Positions 18,096-27,395 of a DNA stretch of 64,000 nt are shown piece by piece (the stretch's first letter is position 1; each line of letters opens with the position of its first letter). Under the pieces are notes generated by a model. That model saw only the letters and a list, made by a program, of their open reading frames with translations, did no database searches and was not told the origin of the DNA. The stretch comes from Kamptonema formosum PCC 10802. Its GTDB lineage: Bacteria; Cyanobacteriota; Cyanobacteriia; Cyanobacteriales; Oscillatoriaceae. The translations under genes were made by a program, and so were the position numbers. The stretch lies in NCBI RefSeq assembly GCF_000332335.1, contig NZ_KB235948.1, positions 6,673,356 to 6,737,355 on the forward strand, read 5' to 3'.

Positions 18096-18904
18096 CTTGG
18101 GACTCTATCTAAGGAGTGATTTCAAACTTAATAATCGCTCGCTTATTAACTTTGAAGGAGTGATATAGCGTTTAGATTTGAGGTGTGGGAGCTTAGAAAC
18201 CCGGTTTCTTTGAGAAACCGGGTTTCTGGCCCCGGCCTCACAAATCCTTTAGAACCGCTATAGCTCACCATTCTATCGGGCGAGCCGCGCCACCCCCCCT
18301 CAAGAACATTATAACAGCGAAACAAATGGTAATATTATTTAACAGTCAACCTGGCTGGCGCATCCTTCTCAAGGAAGAAAAAATCGCCAGCCGGCAGCAA
18401 ATCGGGGCGGCGCTTGGCTTGCTGCCGGCTCCCTGAACGCCGCAATTTGGGTATTTCTACTCGGACGGAATCGCGACTGCCAATGTGCCTAACAAAAAAA
18501 AGCGACTGGCAACAAGTCCTGCTCAACAGCTATATTGGAGATAAGGCATTTCGCCGGTGTTTTAAGCTAGTCCAAATCGGTTCACATCTGCATCTACAGT
18601 TACTCTCGCTGCCAGCCCCCCTGCGGGAAGCCGCTTCGGCGTCTGCCCCCTGGCTGCGAGAAAGAGTGGGCTGCTGCCTCTAGATAACAATAGTGCGAGA
18701 TTTCAATTTTCCCTCGCTCCCGGGCGGCAGATCGGGAGCGAGAAACAGTGGGCTGCTGCCTCTAGACGATCGTAGGGCGAGATTTCACTTGTAACGAAAA
18801 TTACTTTTTTACACGCTAACTTGTCCAGCGCCCTAAAAATCCTGAAGTCAGATTTGCGCAACCGTATAGCGGACTTTAGCTGGATTTATATTAAGGAGCT
18901 TTAC
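18096..18904. other. Intergenic, about 810 bp
   Basis: No gene seen. It holds a family H element (18165-18262) and a diverged ~50-bp direct repeat: GAGAAAGAGTGGGCTGCTGC near 18658 and GAGAAACAGTGGGCTGCTGC near 18741, each followed by CTCTAGA and GCGAGATTTCA. Confidence 0.5.
18165..18262. repeat. Hairpin repeat family H, complete element 3
   Basis: Left arm ATAGCGTTTAGATTTG and right arm (read inward) ATAGCGGTTCTAAAGGATTT pair imperfectly. The core is GAAACCCGGTTTCTTTGAGA plus AACCGGGTTTC. Confidence 0.65.
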
Positions 18905-19138
18905 ATGCTGAAACAAATGTGCTGGCTGCCGGTCATGGGAGCGGATGGGGAGAAGGTTTTGCACTTGCGAACCGCACCCAACCAGCCGTGGCGACCTTAT
19001 AACGCTTTTCCAGAATATGCTGTGCCAGACTACCAGATTCCTGGCGGATCGAAGGGCTGGGCAACCTACCAAAAACTGAGGAGCGCCGGCTGGGACATCG
19101 TGCCGAACACCCCAGACTTCCATCAGAAAAGTGCGTAA
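18905..19138 (+). CDS. Small soluble hypothetical protein
   Basis: 77 residues from ATG 18905, directly after AAGGAGCTTTAC. Rich in Trp, Pro and Tyr (QPWRPYNAFPEYAVPDYQIP; GWATYQKLRSAGWDIVPNTP). No signal peptide or membrane helix, and no family recognised. A terminator follows at once, which supports a real expressed gene. Confidence 0.75.
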   Translation: MLKQMCWLPVMGADGEKVLHLRTAPNQPWRPYNAFPEYAVPDYQIPGGSKGWATYQKLRSAGWDIVPNTPDFHQKSA

Positions 19139-19155
19139 ACTCATCCCCTCTCAAC

Positions 19156-19180
19156 AAAAGCCCGCCAGCGCGGGCTTTTT
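19156..19180 (+). terminator. Rho-independent terminator
   Basis: AAAAGCCCG / CGGGCTTTT stem with a short loop and T run, 17 bp after the stop of the 77-residue gene. Confidence 0.9.
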
Positions 19181-19201
19181 CTGTACATATCGCACCGGCT
19201 G

Positions 19202-19234
19202 AGAAACTCGGTTTCTTAAAGAAACCGGGTTTCT
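19202..19234. repeat. Hairpin repeat family H, core only
   Basis: AGAAACTCGGTTTCTT / AAGAAACCGGGTTTCT stem with one mismatch, just after the terminator. Confidence 0.65.
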
Positions 19235-19270
19235 GGCTGGTTTGGCTCCCAGAATACAGCACCGGCACCT

Positions 19271-20099
19271 CTAGGCGGCTTGGGCAGCGGCTGTCTCAAA
19301 AATAGGCACTCGCTTTTCCAGGTCAAACCGATATTCCTGCGGGAGAATGTGAAGCTTGGCACCGCAAATCGCCAGCGCCTCATCTTTCAACAATTCCTCC
19401 AGGTTGCAGTGACTAATTTCTGAAATATCGACAACAGTAACAGCCCCTCCCCCAAAGACTTGAAACTGGTTGCCATCTATAACCACAGCGGTATTTTCGT
19501 CAATGCCGAACCCCAAAACAGCAGGCTGCTGCGCCAGTGCTGAGAGCAAGCCCCCCAGAGGCCCGCGCTCCTAGAAATGCTGGTCGATCGCTATCCCCGG
19601 AAGAAAGCCCATACCGGGCCCCATTTCCACAACGTTAACCCTGGGATTTGTCTGAGAATCCCCTTCAACAATCATTACGTCTGGCATCACGGCTGCTCCC
19701 GCGCTCGTGCCGGCTACCACAATTCCTTCCGCATACCGCTGGTGAATTGCCTCATCCAGAGGGGTGTCCTTAATTGTGCTTGATGATGCGAGCCTGATCT
19801 CCCCCAGTAAAAAATACTCCGGTGGCTTTGTCAATCGCTTCTAAGGCACTGGACGAACTCGCATCGTCACGGGTTACGGTGTCAAGAATGCGAATATCCT
19901 CAGCTCCAAAGCGCTCAAAAACTCTGATATACTTTTCTCCCACTTCCCTAGGCAGCTCTGTGGCAGCCGTCATCACCACAATTCGGGCTTTTGTGCCGCC
20001 GGCACGCCGGACGAACTCCCGAAGGATCTTGCACTCCCCCTCCTTGTCTTCCGCACCGCCAACAATCACCAACGGCCCGCGAGTCCCACTCTTCGGCAT
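19271..20099 (-). pseudogene. cphB: Cyanophycinase, broken by a frameshift and a stop
   Basis: Start ATG 20099 follows GGAGGGACT. Cyanophycinase is a serine peptidase that cuts cyanophycin to beta-Asp-Arg dipeptides. Three pieces in order give a full-length enzyme: MPKSGTRGPLVIVGGAEDKE up to GVFFTGGDQARII (to about 19787), then PLDEAIHQRYAEG and the nucleophile elbow GTSAGAAVM, then LGFGIDENTAVVIDGNQF. Piece 1 ends by what looks like a one-base insertion near 19785; restoring frame gives RIISTIKDTPLDE. Piece 2 ends in an in-frame TAG at 19571-19573 (IDQHF-stop-ERGPLG). Two separate lesions make a sequencing error unlikely. Confidence 0.9.
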
Positions 20100-20379
20100 A
20101 GTCCCTCCAGTTTTCAGCCCATTACTTTCAATTAAGCAGCAGACGTTCTCGCCTGACAGCACCCAAAAGGTAGAGATTGATACAGCCCATCCCAGGTTTT
20201 TTCTGTCCCCCACCCGAACCCCCAGCCGGGGCCGGTTCGCCAGCAATTCTCCTGGGGGAGCCGAGGGGATTGATAAACCCGCCCCGGCACCGACAACTAA
20301 CTGATTTCACCCGCTCGCCCGCCGCCACGGATTGCTAGCAGGGCTGGCGCAAGGCTAGGAATTTCTGGCGATTTTTCAG

Positions 20380-20559
20380 CTATTTGCGCAACAGAGAGCG
20401 TGCCTTTTCAAGTGAGAAATGCCTGGGTTTTCCCTGCCAGACAATCTGGCACTCGTCCTTATCTGGCCCATCGCCGTAGCCAGAGATAAGTTTGAGGTGG
20501 AAAGCTCGCTCGGCAAGTTTTTCTACTTGATCTCTGAGAGCAGTTTTTGTACTGTTCAT
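20380..20559 (-). CDS. Small conserved-type cytoplasmic protein (59 aa)
   Basis: ATG 20559 with AGGAGG upstream. The sequence starts MNSTKTALRDQVEKLAERAF and has a central SGYGDGPDKDECQIVW and the end HFSLEKARSLLRK. Highly charged, a likely helix-strand-helix. I recall similar small unknown proteins in cyanobacteria but cannot name a family. It lies between the broken cyanophycinase and the cyanophycin synthetase-like gene, on the cyanophycinase strand. Confidence 0.75.
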   Translation of the reverse strand: MNSTKTALRDQVEKLAERAFHLKLISGYGDGPDKDECQIVWQGKPRHFSLEKARSLLRK

Positions 20560-20853
20560 AGCTGCTGCCTCCTGAAGGCTCTCCTCTATATTTAAACGGC
20601 TTGGCTTTCTCTGGCACCTGCCAAAAGTTATATATTCCTGGGACTAAAATGCGTCTTGAGGGGGTTGCATGTAAGGCCACTCATCTTTTTTGCCAGACTC
20701 TCAGATGGTTTGATGAGACTGCCGGCTGGAATGCGGACTGCTGGAAAATGTCAGGGGGTTAGGAAAACCGTTATTTTCCCGTCAAGCCGGTCGCAGAGTA
20801 TGTCTTTGGATAGCTGAAAAGGCACAGGCAATAGAGTTACCCTCGATCCAGAC

Positions 20854-22827
20854 ATGGAACCCGGGCGTTTCCTCGCGAGAGCCAAAAGCCAGTTTAGAAA
20901 AAGGGAGCTACCCACGATCGTCCAAGACCAAATTACCGATGCCTTGCGCATCAATGCCAGAAAAACCGACGCATTCGATATTTTTAACTTGCAGCATTAC
21001 ATCGGCCCCAACCCCTATTTGAACAGGGGGGCGCTAGTATTCGATTTCGCCCTCACCGGCTATCTGTCGCCCTTACCCATTGCCGATTATGTCGCGGCGG
21101 TCAGCGAGCGCTACCGGCACCTGAGCAATGACACTTACGAATCTTACGCCCACCTATTCGCTCGCACCGTCTCAGAAGTGGGCAAGCTGGACATGGACTT
21201 GCACTTCGACCGCTGGAGTGTCAAGCCCTATGAACATCATGCCAGAATTGCCACAGAAGCGCTGCACGCCCGCACCCAGCGCGGAGTGATTTACGCGGTT
21301 TGGGACTGGTTTGAAACCATCACTCAAAACGAGGATTTCCCCCTACACCGGCAGATAGAAACCCTGCAGGAGATATTCCGCAACTCCGTCTGCGGGGAAC
21401 CGACAGTCTACACCCTGTGGCGAACAGCCGCCGAGAAAGGCATTCCCACCTTTTACCTGTGGGATGAGGGGCTCGTTCAGTATGGCTATGGCAAAAAACA
21501 AATTCGCGGCGCAGCTACCACCTTTGACTGCGACAGCCATCTCGATTCTGATTTCACCACCCGCAAGGATGACTGCAAAGCGTTTCTGGGCAACTTGGGC
21601 TTCCCTGTACCCAAAGGTGATATCGTCACCACCGGCGAGCAAGCAGAAAGAGCCGCTGAAAGGATTGGCTACCCGGTGGCAGTCAAACCGGTTGCCGGTC
21701 ACAAAGGGATCGGCGTCACCGCTGGCGTGCGAGACGTGCAGGAGTTGAAATTTGCCTTTGCCCGGGCGGTGCAGTCCATCGGTCCCGACGGGCCAAAACA
21801 TGTTATCGTCGAGAAAAGCATTGCCGGTGCGGATTTTCGCTTGCTGTGCGTGAACGGCAGATTCGTCGCCGCCACCGAACGCCGCCCCGCATCGGTGGTG
21901 GGTGACGGGCGCTCAACCATTGCCGAATTAATCGGCAGAGAAAACCGCAAACCGGCACGTCAGGACACCCCAACCTCCCCTATGAGCAAGATCCAGTCCG
22001 ACGAGGCAATGCAAATGTACCTCCACGAACAGGGGCTTTCCACAAACAGCGTTATCCAGGCAAACCGCACCGTCTATCTCCGCAAAGTCGCCAACCTCTC
22101 CGCCGGCGGCGTCAGCATCGACGCCACGCGCACCGCTCATCCCGACAACATCATCCTGGCGCAAGACATCGCCAGTCACTTCCGGCTGACCTGTCTCGGC
22201 ATCGATGCGATCGCTGAAACGCTCTCTAAATCCTGGAAGGACGGCAACTTTGCCATCCTGGAAATCAACGCCGCCCCCGGCATTTCTATGCACCTCAGAC
22301 CCGCTGCCGGTGAGAGTGTCGATGTGGGGTCGAACATTCTGGAAACCTTTTTTAAATCCGGTGCGGAGGCGCGGATACCCGCCGTTACCTTCAATCGCAT
22401 TTCGGTTAAAGAGCTTCAGGAAACAATTGACCGCATTCTTTTGCAGCGCCCCGACTGGACTGTTGGCGCGGTTTGCCGGGAGGCAGTCTTTGTCAACTGC
22501 TCGAAAAAAGTCCCCCACAAAGATTCTAACACTAATGTTCAAAACCTGCTGCGCAATCCCAAGCTTGATTTGCTGATTGCTGAGTGCGGGGAAACTGTCT
22601 TGGAAAGGGACGGGATGTTTTATTTCGGCAGCAATATGGCAGTTCTGGACAATCCTTCCGAAACTGAAAAGATGCTGGCGCGGGATGTCTTCGACAGCTC
22701 TACGGTTATTGTTAAGGAGGGCGATTTCGTCTCCATCCGACGCCAAGGCTTGATTGAACAGTACCGCCTCGGCGAAGGCGAGACCTTTACTCGCGTTTAT
22801 CTCAAGGAAATCGGCACGATCTTGTGA
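20854..22827 (+). CDS. cphA2: CphA2-type cyanophycin synthetase
   Basis: 657 residues. An N-terminal domain (IGPNPYLNRGALVFDFALTG; THARTQRG-like stretch near 130) precedes an ATP-grasp domain at about 225-490, with VAVKPVAGHKGIGVTAG (glycine-rich loop, about 274) and AILEINAAPGI (metal-binding end, about 467). The C-terminal ~150 residues resemble the Mur-ligase part of cyanophycin synthetase (NPKLDLLIAECGETVLERDG) but lack the P-loop. CphA1 is near 870 residues with a full Mur-ligase domain; this shorter form fits CphA2, which joins beta-Asp-Arg dipeptides using one ATP site. The start has no clear ribosome site, but an in-frame stop lies 13 codons upstream. Confidence 0.85.
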   Translation: MEPGRFLARAKSQFRKRELPTIVQDQITDALRINARKTDAFDIFNLQHYIGPNPYLNRGALVFDFALTGYLSPLPIADYVAAVSERYRHLSNDTYESYAHLFARTVSEVGKLDMDLHFDRWSVKPYEHHARIATEALHARTQRGVIYAVWDWFETITQNEDFPLHRQIETLQEIFRNSVCGEPTVYTLWRTAAEKGIPTFYLWDEGLVQYGYGKKQIRGAATTFDCDSHLDSDFTTRKDDCKAFLGNLGFPVPKGDIVTTGEQAERAAERIGYPVAVKPVAGHKGIGVTAGVRDVQELKFAFARAVQSIGPDGPKHVIVEKSIAGADFRLLCVNGRFVAATERRPASVVGDGRSTIAELIGRENRKPARQDTPTSPMSKIQSDEAMQMYLHEQGLSTNSVIQANRTVYLRKVANLSAGGVSIDATRTAHPDNIILAQDIASHFRLTCLGIDAIAETLSKSWKDGNFAILEINAAPGISMHLRPAAGESVDVGSNILETFFKSGAEARIPAVTFNRISVKELQETIDRILLQRPDWTVGAVCREAVFVNCSKKVPHKDSNTNVQNLLRNPKLDLLIAECGETVLERDGMFYFGSNMAVLDNPSETEKMLARDVFDSSTVIVKEGDFVSIRRQGLIEQYRLGEGETFTRVYLKEIGTIL

Positions 22828-22831
22828 GATA

Positions 22832-22910
22832 AGCGCGGTTTACATGCCAGAAACCCGGTTTCTTAAAGAAACCGGGTTTCTCAGTACCTGACTCAGATGA
22901 AAACCGCTAT
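22832..22910. repeat. Hairpin repeat family H, element 4
   Basis: Right arm ATGAAAACCGCTAT is intact and left arm AAGCGCGGTTTACAT is decayed. The core is AGAAACCCGGTTTCTT / AAGAAACCGGGTTTCT. It lies right after the CphA2 gene. Confidence 0.7.
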
Positions 22911-22994
22911 AATTTCCCAAGGGGCAGATCAGCGAAACAGTGAGCTCTCTCCTGGCTCACACCAGGTGGGGCGCGATTGCCGGTGCTGGCGCTT

Positions 22995-23079
22995 TATAGC
23001 AGCAGTCATATTGGTTAGGACAATTGGAGCGGGGGAGCGGGGGAGCCTGAATGTCCTCACCTAAGTGGCTACTGCTATA
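22995..23079. repeat. MITE-like repeat family A, copy 3
   Basis: The shortest copy (85 bp). Left end TATAGCAGCAGTCATATTGG then TTAGGACA; right end, read inward, TATAGCAGTAGCCACTTAGG then TGAGGACATTC. The centre has a GGGGGAGC direct repeat. It ends about 20 bp from the first IS copy. Confidence 0.65.
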
Positions 23080-23099
23080 TCAAGAAACCAGGTTTCTTT

Positions 23100-24264
23100 C
23101 ACAAGTGTTGAATCTTAACAATTCGACATAAAAAAAGCGCCCAAAACGTGCTATGATTTGGGCTACGGTCAAATCAATCCTGTTAATAACCTGTGCTCAA
23201 CTCATTCTCTAAGATTGTCCAAAATCGTTTGGCTTCTTTGCCTAAAAATGATTATCCTGTCCTTAACACCCGCTTGTTTATGTCCATATGGTTGAGCTAT
23301 GCAATGGATAAAAGCTTGACCAGTATGAGAGATATATTAAAGCGACTAAATGGAACTGGCTATGAGCTAGATATTTCAACTTTCTCCAAAGCTAATGCGT
23401 CCAGAAATCAAGAGCCATTTCTGAGACTTTATCAACAACTTAATGAGGAAATTTGCCGTCAAAAAAGCCTTCAAAAATATGAGCTGTGTCCTATTGATTC
23501 AACTGTCATTACTCTAACGAGTAAATTGCTATGGCTGCAAGAATACTACCAAGTAAAGCTTGTTAGCTCCTTAAATTTAACCACAGGAGTTCCAGAAGAA
23601 AACTTAATAAATTTTGGATACGACTCTGACTACAGATATGGAAAAGAGATGTTAGCTAGTTTGCCCCCAAACGGTGTAGGGGTAATGGATCGGGGCTTTT
23701 CTAGTTTAAAATTTTTACGGCTCGCCCAGCAGTCAAACAAGTATTTTGTCTTGCGCATACCTAACAACTACAAACTTCAATTTTCTGAAAATAAGGGGCA
23801 GTTTCTAGTTGGGACAGGCAAGGACTCAGGAATATATAGAGTTGTTAACTTTTGCGATCTTGAAAAGCGTGCTGAGTATAGATTGGCCACCAATTTGGAG
23901 CGGGCCGAAGTCTCCGATGAAGAGCTTATGGAAATCTACAAATATAGGTGGCACATAGAGTTGCTATGGAAGTTTCTTAAAATGCACCTTAAGTTGGATA
24001 AGCTGATTACTAAAAATGTAAATGGTATAGCTATACAAATTTATGTTTCGCTGATAGCTTACCTGATATTAAAGATAGTAGATATTCCTAAAGAATGGGG
24101 GACTACGCTACTAGATAAACTCCGCTATCTTCAATGTTGTATGTGTCAAGAAATCAGCTATGTCCACTGGATAGAACGACTTCTCTCTGGCTAAGCATTT
24201 TTACTCAGGGCAGGATAAATGTAAGCTAAAATGTAAAGTTTTGTGACAGAATTCAACACTTGTG
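23100..24264 (+). mobile_element. IS4-type insertion sequence, copy 1 (1165 bp)
   Basis: Ends CACAAGTGTTGAAT and ATTCAACACTTGTG are perfect 14-bp inverted repeats. The 9-bp target duplication GGTTTCTTT flanks both sides (23091-23099 and 24265-24273). Removing the element restores a family H hairpin (ACCAGGTTTCTTT / AAGAAACCTGGT), so it inserted into a repeat. Near the left end, GCCCAAA...TTTGGGC followed on the minus strand by GC and seven T could stop outward antisense transcription. The element is visibly more AT-rich than its surroundings. Confidence 0.95.
23193..24194 (+). CDS. IS4-family DDE transposase
   Basis: 333 residues, GTG start (MLNSFSKIVQNRLASLPKND). DDE residues: first Asp in CPIDSTVITL, second in GVMDRGFSSLKF, and Glu in YRWHIELLWKFLK, which gives the Y-x2-R-x3-E-x6-K signature of the IS4 group. 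It is intact and nearly identical to the copy at 60010-61011; the differences I see are L/F, N/S and S/D in the first ~90 residues. Cut-and-paste transposition is expected. Confidence 0.95.
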   Translation: MLNSFSKIVQNRLASLPKNDYPVLNTRLFMSIWLSYAMDKSLTSMRDILKRLNGTGYELDISTFSKANASRNQEPFLRLYQQLNEEICRQKSLQKYELCPIDSTVITLTSKLLWLQEYYQVKLVSSLNLTTGVPEENLINFGYDSDYRYGKEMLASLPPNGVGVMDRGFSSLKFLRLAQQSNKYFVLRIPNNYKLQFSENKGQFLVGTGKDSGIYRVVNFCDLEKRAEYRLATNLERAEVSDEELMEIYKYRWHIELLWKFLKMHLKLDKLITKNVNGIAIQIYVSLIAYLILKIVDIPKEWGTTLLDKLRYLQCCMCQEISYVHWIERLLSG

Positions 24265-24353
24265 GGTTTCTTTAAGAAACCTGGTCTGTACCGGCACGCT
24301 GATATGCCGGCCTTAGATTCCGCAGGAACACTTATGAATTAATGGCGGTTGCG

Positions 24354-24384
24354 GCAGGGTGGGTTCCGGAGGAACCCACCCTGC
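24354..24384 (-). terminator. Strong hairpin after the GH13 gene
   Basis: GCAGGGTGGGTTCC / GGAACCCACCCTGC, a perfect 14-bp stem with a 3-nt loop, 4 bp beyond the GH13 stop. There is no T run, so it may end the transcript or protect its 3' end. Confidence 0.5.
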
Positions 24385-24388
24385 AAGT

Positions 24389-26041
24389 CTATTGCCAGAC
24401 AAACACTTTCGCTTCCCACTCCGCCAAATCCACCAAGATGTCATCCTCCCCGGATTCAATATCGTAGTTGTAAGTCCACTCATGCCAGGTGCCGGCACAG
24501 GGGAAGTGGGGAACGCGGTATCCTGCCAAATAGCTGTCCGAGAAATTCGCCACAACCACCACGCGAGATCCCTCCCCGTTCCAGCGGGTGTAGGCTAAAA
24601 CTCGGCAATCCGGATTTTCGTGGAAAAACTCAATATTTTCCGTGTAGAGGGCGTGATTGTTTTTGCGCAGGTGAATCAAGCCTTTGTAGTATTCAAACAA
24701 GCCGCGATTTTCGTCATTGCCCAGCAGCGACCAGTTGATTTTAGATGGCTCTATCGTTTTGTGCTTGCACTCCCCAAACTCTTCTCCCATCCAAATCATC
24801 GGCACCCCGACAGCGGTCATCAGTATAGCCGCTCCCAGCTTAGCTCGCTTGAAAGCCCCCTCCCCAAAGATATTGCGCTCGGCTAACTCTGCAAAAAAGC
24901 GGTGGTGGTCGTGATTGCCGATATAATTGATGATATTAGTAGCGCCCATATAGCCTTGCCGCTTGCCATCAATGACATCCTTGAGGCGCTCCATATCAAA
25001 CGTGTCACCGCCGAGGTGCGGAATCATCGTGTGCCAGAAACTGTCGTGCCAGCAGCCATCCATTGGACCGTCAAAATTGGTGACTGCCGGCGTGTCGGGA
25101 ATGTATTCAGCGATATTGTAGAACGGCTTCATTCCAGCTGTCTTTTTGGTTTCCTCAACAATCCAGCGCATGAAGTCGAAGTTGCCAATTTGCCGCGCCG
25201 CGTCGTAGCGAATGCCGTCGATGTGGTATTCTTGAATCCAGAAGCGCACCGTGTCGCCGATAAACTGCCACGCCGGCTTGATATCTAGATTTTCATCGCA
25301 GTGTTCGTAATTAAACTCTGGACCCCAGTTATTTACCGGGTCTTTTGGAGAGTGGTGATACCAGTAATCGTGGTCAATCTGCGTCAGCGGGCAAGAGGCT
25401 TCCGAGTGGTTGTAAATCCCGTCCAGGATGATGCGAATGCCGCGTGCGTGGCACTCGTCAATCAGGTGTTTTAATTCTTCCGTGGTGCCGTAGCTAGTTT
25501 CCGTGGCGAAGAAATAGCGAGGGTTGTAACCCCAGCTGTAGTCGCCCGGATATTCTTTCACCGGCATCAGTTCAATGGCGTTAATCCCCAGTTCGCAGAG
25601 GGAATCTAACTTCTCAATAACGTGCTTGTATTTGCCGCGCGGGTGGGGGTCATCTTCGCCGCCAGAAAAGTCAGCAACGTGCAGTTCGTAGATGACTAAC
25701 TCGCGGTCGGGAGGCAGCGGTTTGTCGTCGTGTTTCCAGACGTAGGTATCGACAATCTTTTCCCCATCTTTGATGCGGACTGTGCCGACTCCTTTGCTCT
25801 CATCCACGTCTGTCGCGTAGGGATCGATGATTTCCACCCACTGGTCAGGATCGAGGAACCAGCTTTTCGACTGAACTCGGAATTTATAGTCATAGACCCC
25901 ATCCTTCAGTTCTACCTTGGTGCGGAAATAACCGTCATTCCCTTTTGTCATCGGGATTTCGTTCCACTTGGAAAAGGAGCCGATTAAGGTAACGCCTTTG
26001 TTATAAGGAGCAAATAATTTAAATTCAATGAGAGCCGCCAT
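24389..26041 (-). CDS. GH13 alpha-amylase-family enzyme with N-terminal CBM48-like domain
   Basis: 550 residues; AGAGG upstream of the ATG. Residues 1-100 form an immunoglobulin-like starch-binding or CBM48-like domain (FAPYNKGVTLIGSFSKWNEI). The (beta/alpha)8 barrel follows: IILDGIYNHS (Asp207, His212), nucleophile Asp280 in GIRYDAARQIG, acid/base Glu312 in YNIAEYIPD, and Asp378 in NYIGNHDHH. A C-terminal beta domain ends in EAKVFVWQ. It acts on alpha-1,4/1,6-glucans such as glycogen. Domain order resembles branching or debranching-type enzymes, but exact specificity cannot be read. No signal peptide, so cytoplasmic. Confidence 0.92.
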   Translation of the reverse strand: MAALIEFKLFAPYNKGVTLIGSFSKWNEIPMTKGNDGYFRTKVELKDGVYDYKFRVQSKSWFLDPDQWVEIIDPYATDVDESKGVGTVRIKDGEKIVDTYVWKHDDKPLPPDRELVIYELHVADFSGGEDDPHPRGKYKHVIEKLDSLCELGINAIELMPVKEYPGDYSWGYNPRYFFATETSYGTTEELKHLIDECHARGIRIILDGIYNHSEASCPLTQIDHDYWYHHSPKDPVNNWGPEFNYEHCDENLDIKPAWQFIGDTVRFWIQEYHIDGIRYDAARQIGNFDFMRWIVEETKKTAGMKPFYNIAEYIPDTPAVTNFDGPMDGCWHDSFWHTMIPHLGGDTFDMERLKDVIDGKRQGYMGATNIINYIGNHDHHRFFAELAERNIFGEGAFKRAKLGAAILMTAVGVPMIWMGEEFGECKHKTIEPSKINWSLLGNDENRGLFEYYKGLIHLRKNNHALYTENIEFFHENPDCRVLAYTRWNGEGSRVVVVANFSDSYLAGYRVPHFPCAGTWHEWTYNYDIESGEDDILVDLAEWEAKVFVWQ

Positions 26042-26669
26042 AGAACCTCTTTGATTCGGGGGATATTGACCTTCACACTCCTATTTTCCCCCTTCAAACT
26101 CTCTCAGCCATCGCTCTCCAGGCATAAATTACCGGCCCGATTGCGGCGGATTTTCAAATTAGGCTTCCAGCCAAAATGTCTAGATAACTTTTTAGCTACC
26201 TAGACCTTTATTGAGAAAGATTGTGTTAAGTCCAGCTTTAGCTTAAGCATTCAGCTTTCAGCCCTGCCGGTGGGCGTCAAACGCATTTCTTGCGTTCAGT
26301 CCGCGCTCTAGGGCTAACCCGTGGGGCAGACTGCTATAGCGGAGGCTGCAAACCCAATTTTTTTCCCGCCGGCACAAAGCGCGAATCGCTAACACCATTA
26401 CGCTAGATGGCACCGGCATTTTGACCGGCAGCGCCCAACGAACGGGACATCCTATATTTCGGTGCGCTCCCAAAAGAGGAAACGCACCCTGCGGGTAATA
26501 GCGAGACGCCACCACCGGCAGAAAGGGCCCGCTTTGGGTAAAAGTCCGCTGTGTTTGCGGTAACAGTATTTTGACTCTATAAAAGAGTGATGATTTCAGT
26601 CATCTATCCAGCGACAGATTGACAGGACGGTTCCCCGGGTCACTATTCTCTATCTTCAGAGAGAGCCCC
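26042..26669. other. Intergenic, 628 bp
   Basis: Divided between two minus-strand genes. No gene seen; a GGTGCGCTCC/GGAAACGCACC inverted repeat lies near 26460-26490. Confidence 0.4.
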
Positions 26670-27395
26670 TCACCCAACCAAACCAGACCGGAGAGCCATG
26701 ACAGCGGCTTGAGTGCGGTCATCAGCCGAGAGCTTGTTCAAGATATTGCGGACGTGAGTTTTGACGGTGCCGACAGTGATGTAGAGCTTTTGGGCAATAG
26801 CCGCATTGCTGTATCCCTGTACGATCAGCTCCAAAACTTCCAACTCCCGGTCAGTGAGTGGATAGGCTTCTAGCAGCTGGCTGTGTTCCTGGTCAATCGC
26901 GTGAATGCTAACGGTTGACGGCTTGGACGGCTCAGAGGAGGTGGGGGCTGCCGGCTTATTCCGAGCTTGGCGCAGCACGATGCCGGCGATAGCTGGGTCG
27001 ATCCAGGAGTGACCTTCATGGGTGACTCGGATCGCTTCCAGCAACTGCTCGAAGCGGATATCCTTCATGCAGAAAGAATCCGCGCCGGCGGCAAAGGAAG
27101 CCAGAACAGCTTCTTCATTGTCCTGAAACGTCAGGATCAGCACCTTTGTTTTCGGTTCTGAGTTCGGTGTGAGGGACGACTTGAACCGCTGAGTCAGTTC
27201 AATGCCGTCCATATCCGGCAAGCCAATATCCACGAGGGCGACGTCTGGCTCCTCCTTTTTCAGGAGTTTCAGACCTTCTGTGGCATTGGCGGCGTCGCCG
27301 ACAACTTTGATGCCCTCACGCTGTTGCAAAGCCGTGCGGATACCGATCCGAGTCAGGTCGTGGTCTTCAATCAGAGCAACGCGAATTTCACTCAT
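26670..27395 (-). CDS. NarL/FixJ-type response regulator
   Basis: 241 residues. Receiver domain at about 4-120 with phospho-acceptor Asp56 (VALVDIGLPDMDG), then a ~50-residue Pro/Ser linker. A LuxR-type helix-turn-helix follows at about 178-238 (LTDRELEVLELIVQGYSNAA and IAQKLYITVGTVKTHVRNIL). It is a DNA-binding transcription regulator. It is divergent from the histidine kinase gene at 28230, about 830 bp away, which is a plausible but unproven partner. Confidence 0.95.
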   Translation of the reverse strand: MSEIRVALIEDHDLTRIGIRTALQQREGIKVVGDAANATEGLKLLKKEEPDVALVDIGLPDMDGIELTQRFKSSLTPNSEPKTKVLILTFQDNEEAVLASFAAGADSFCMKDIRFEQLLEAIRVTHEGHSWIDPAIAGIVLRQARNKPAAPTSSEPSKPSTVSIHAIDQEHSQLLEAYPLTDRELEVLELIVQGYSNAAIAQKLYITVGTVKTHVRNILNKLSADDRTQAAVMALRSGLVG

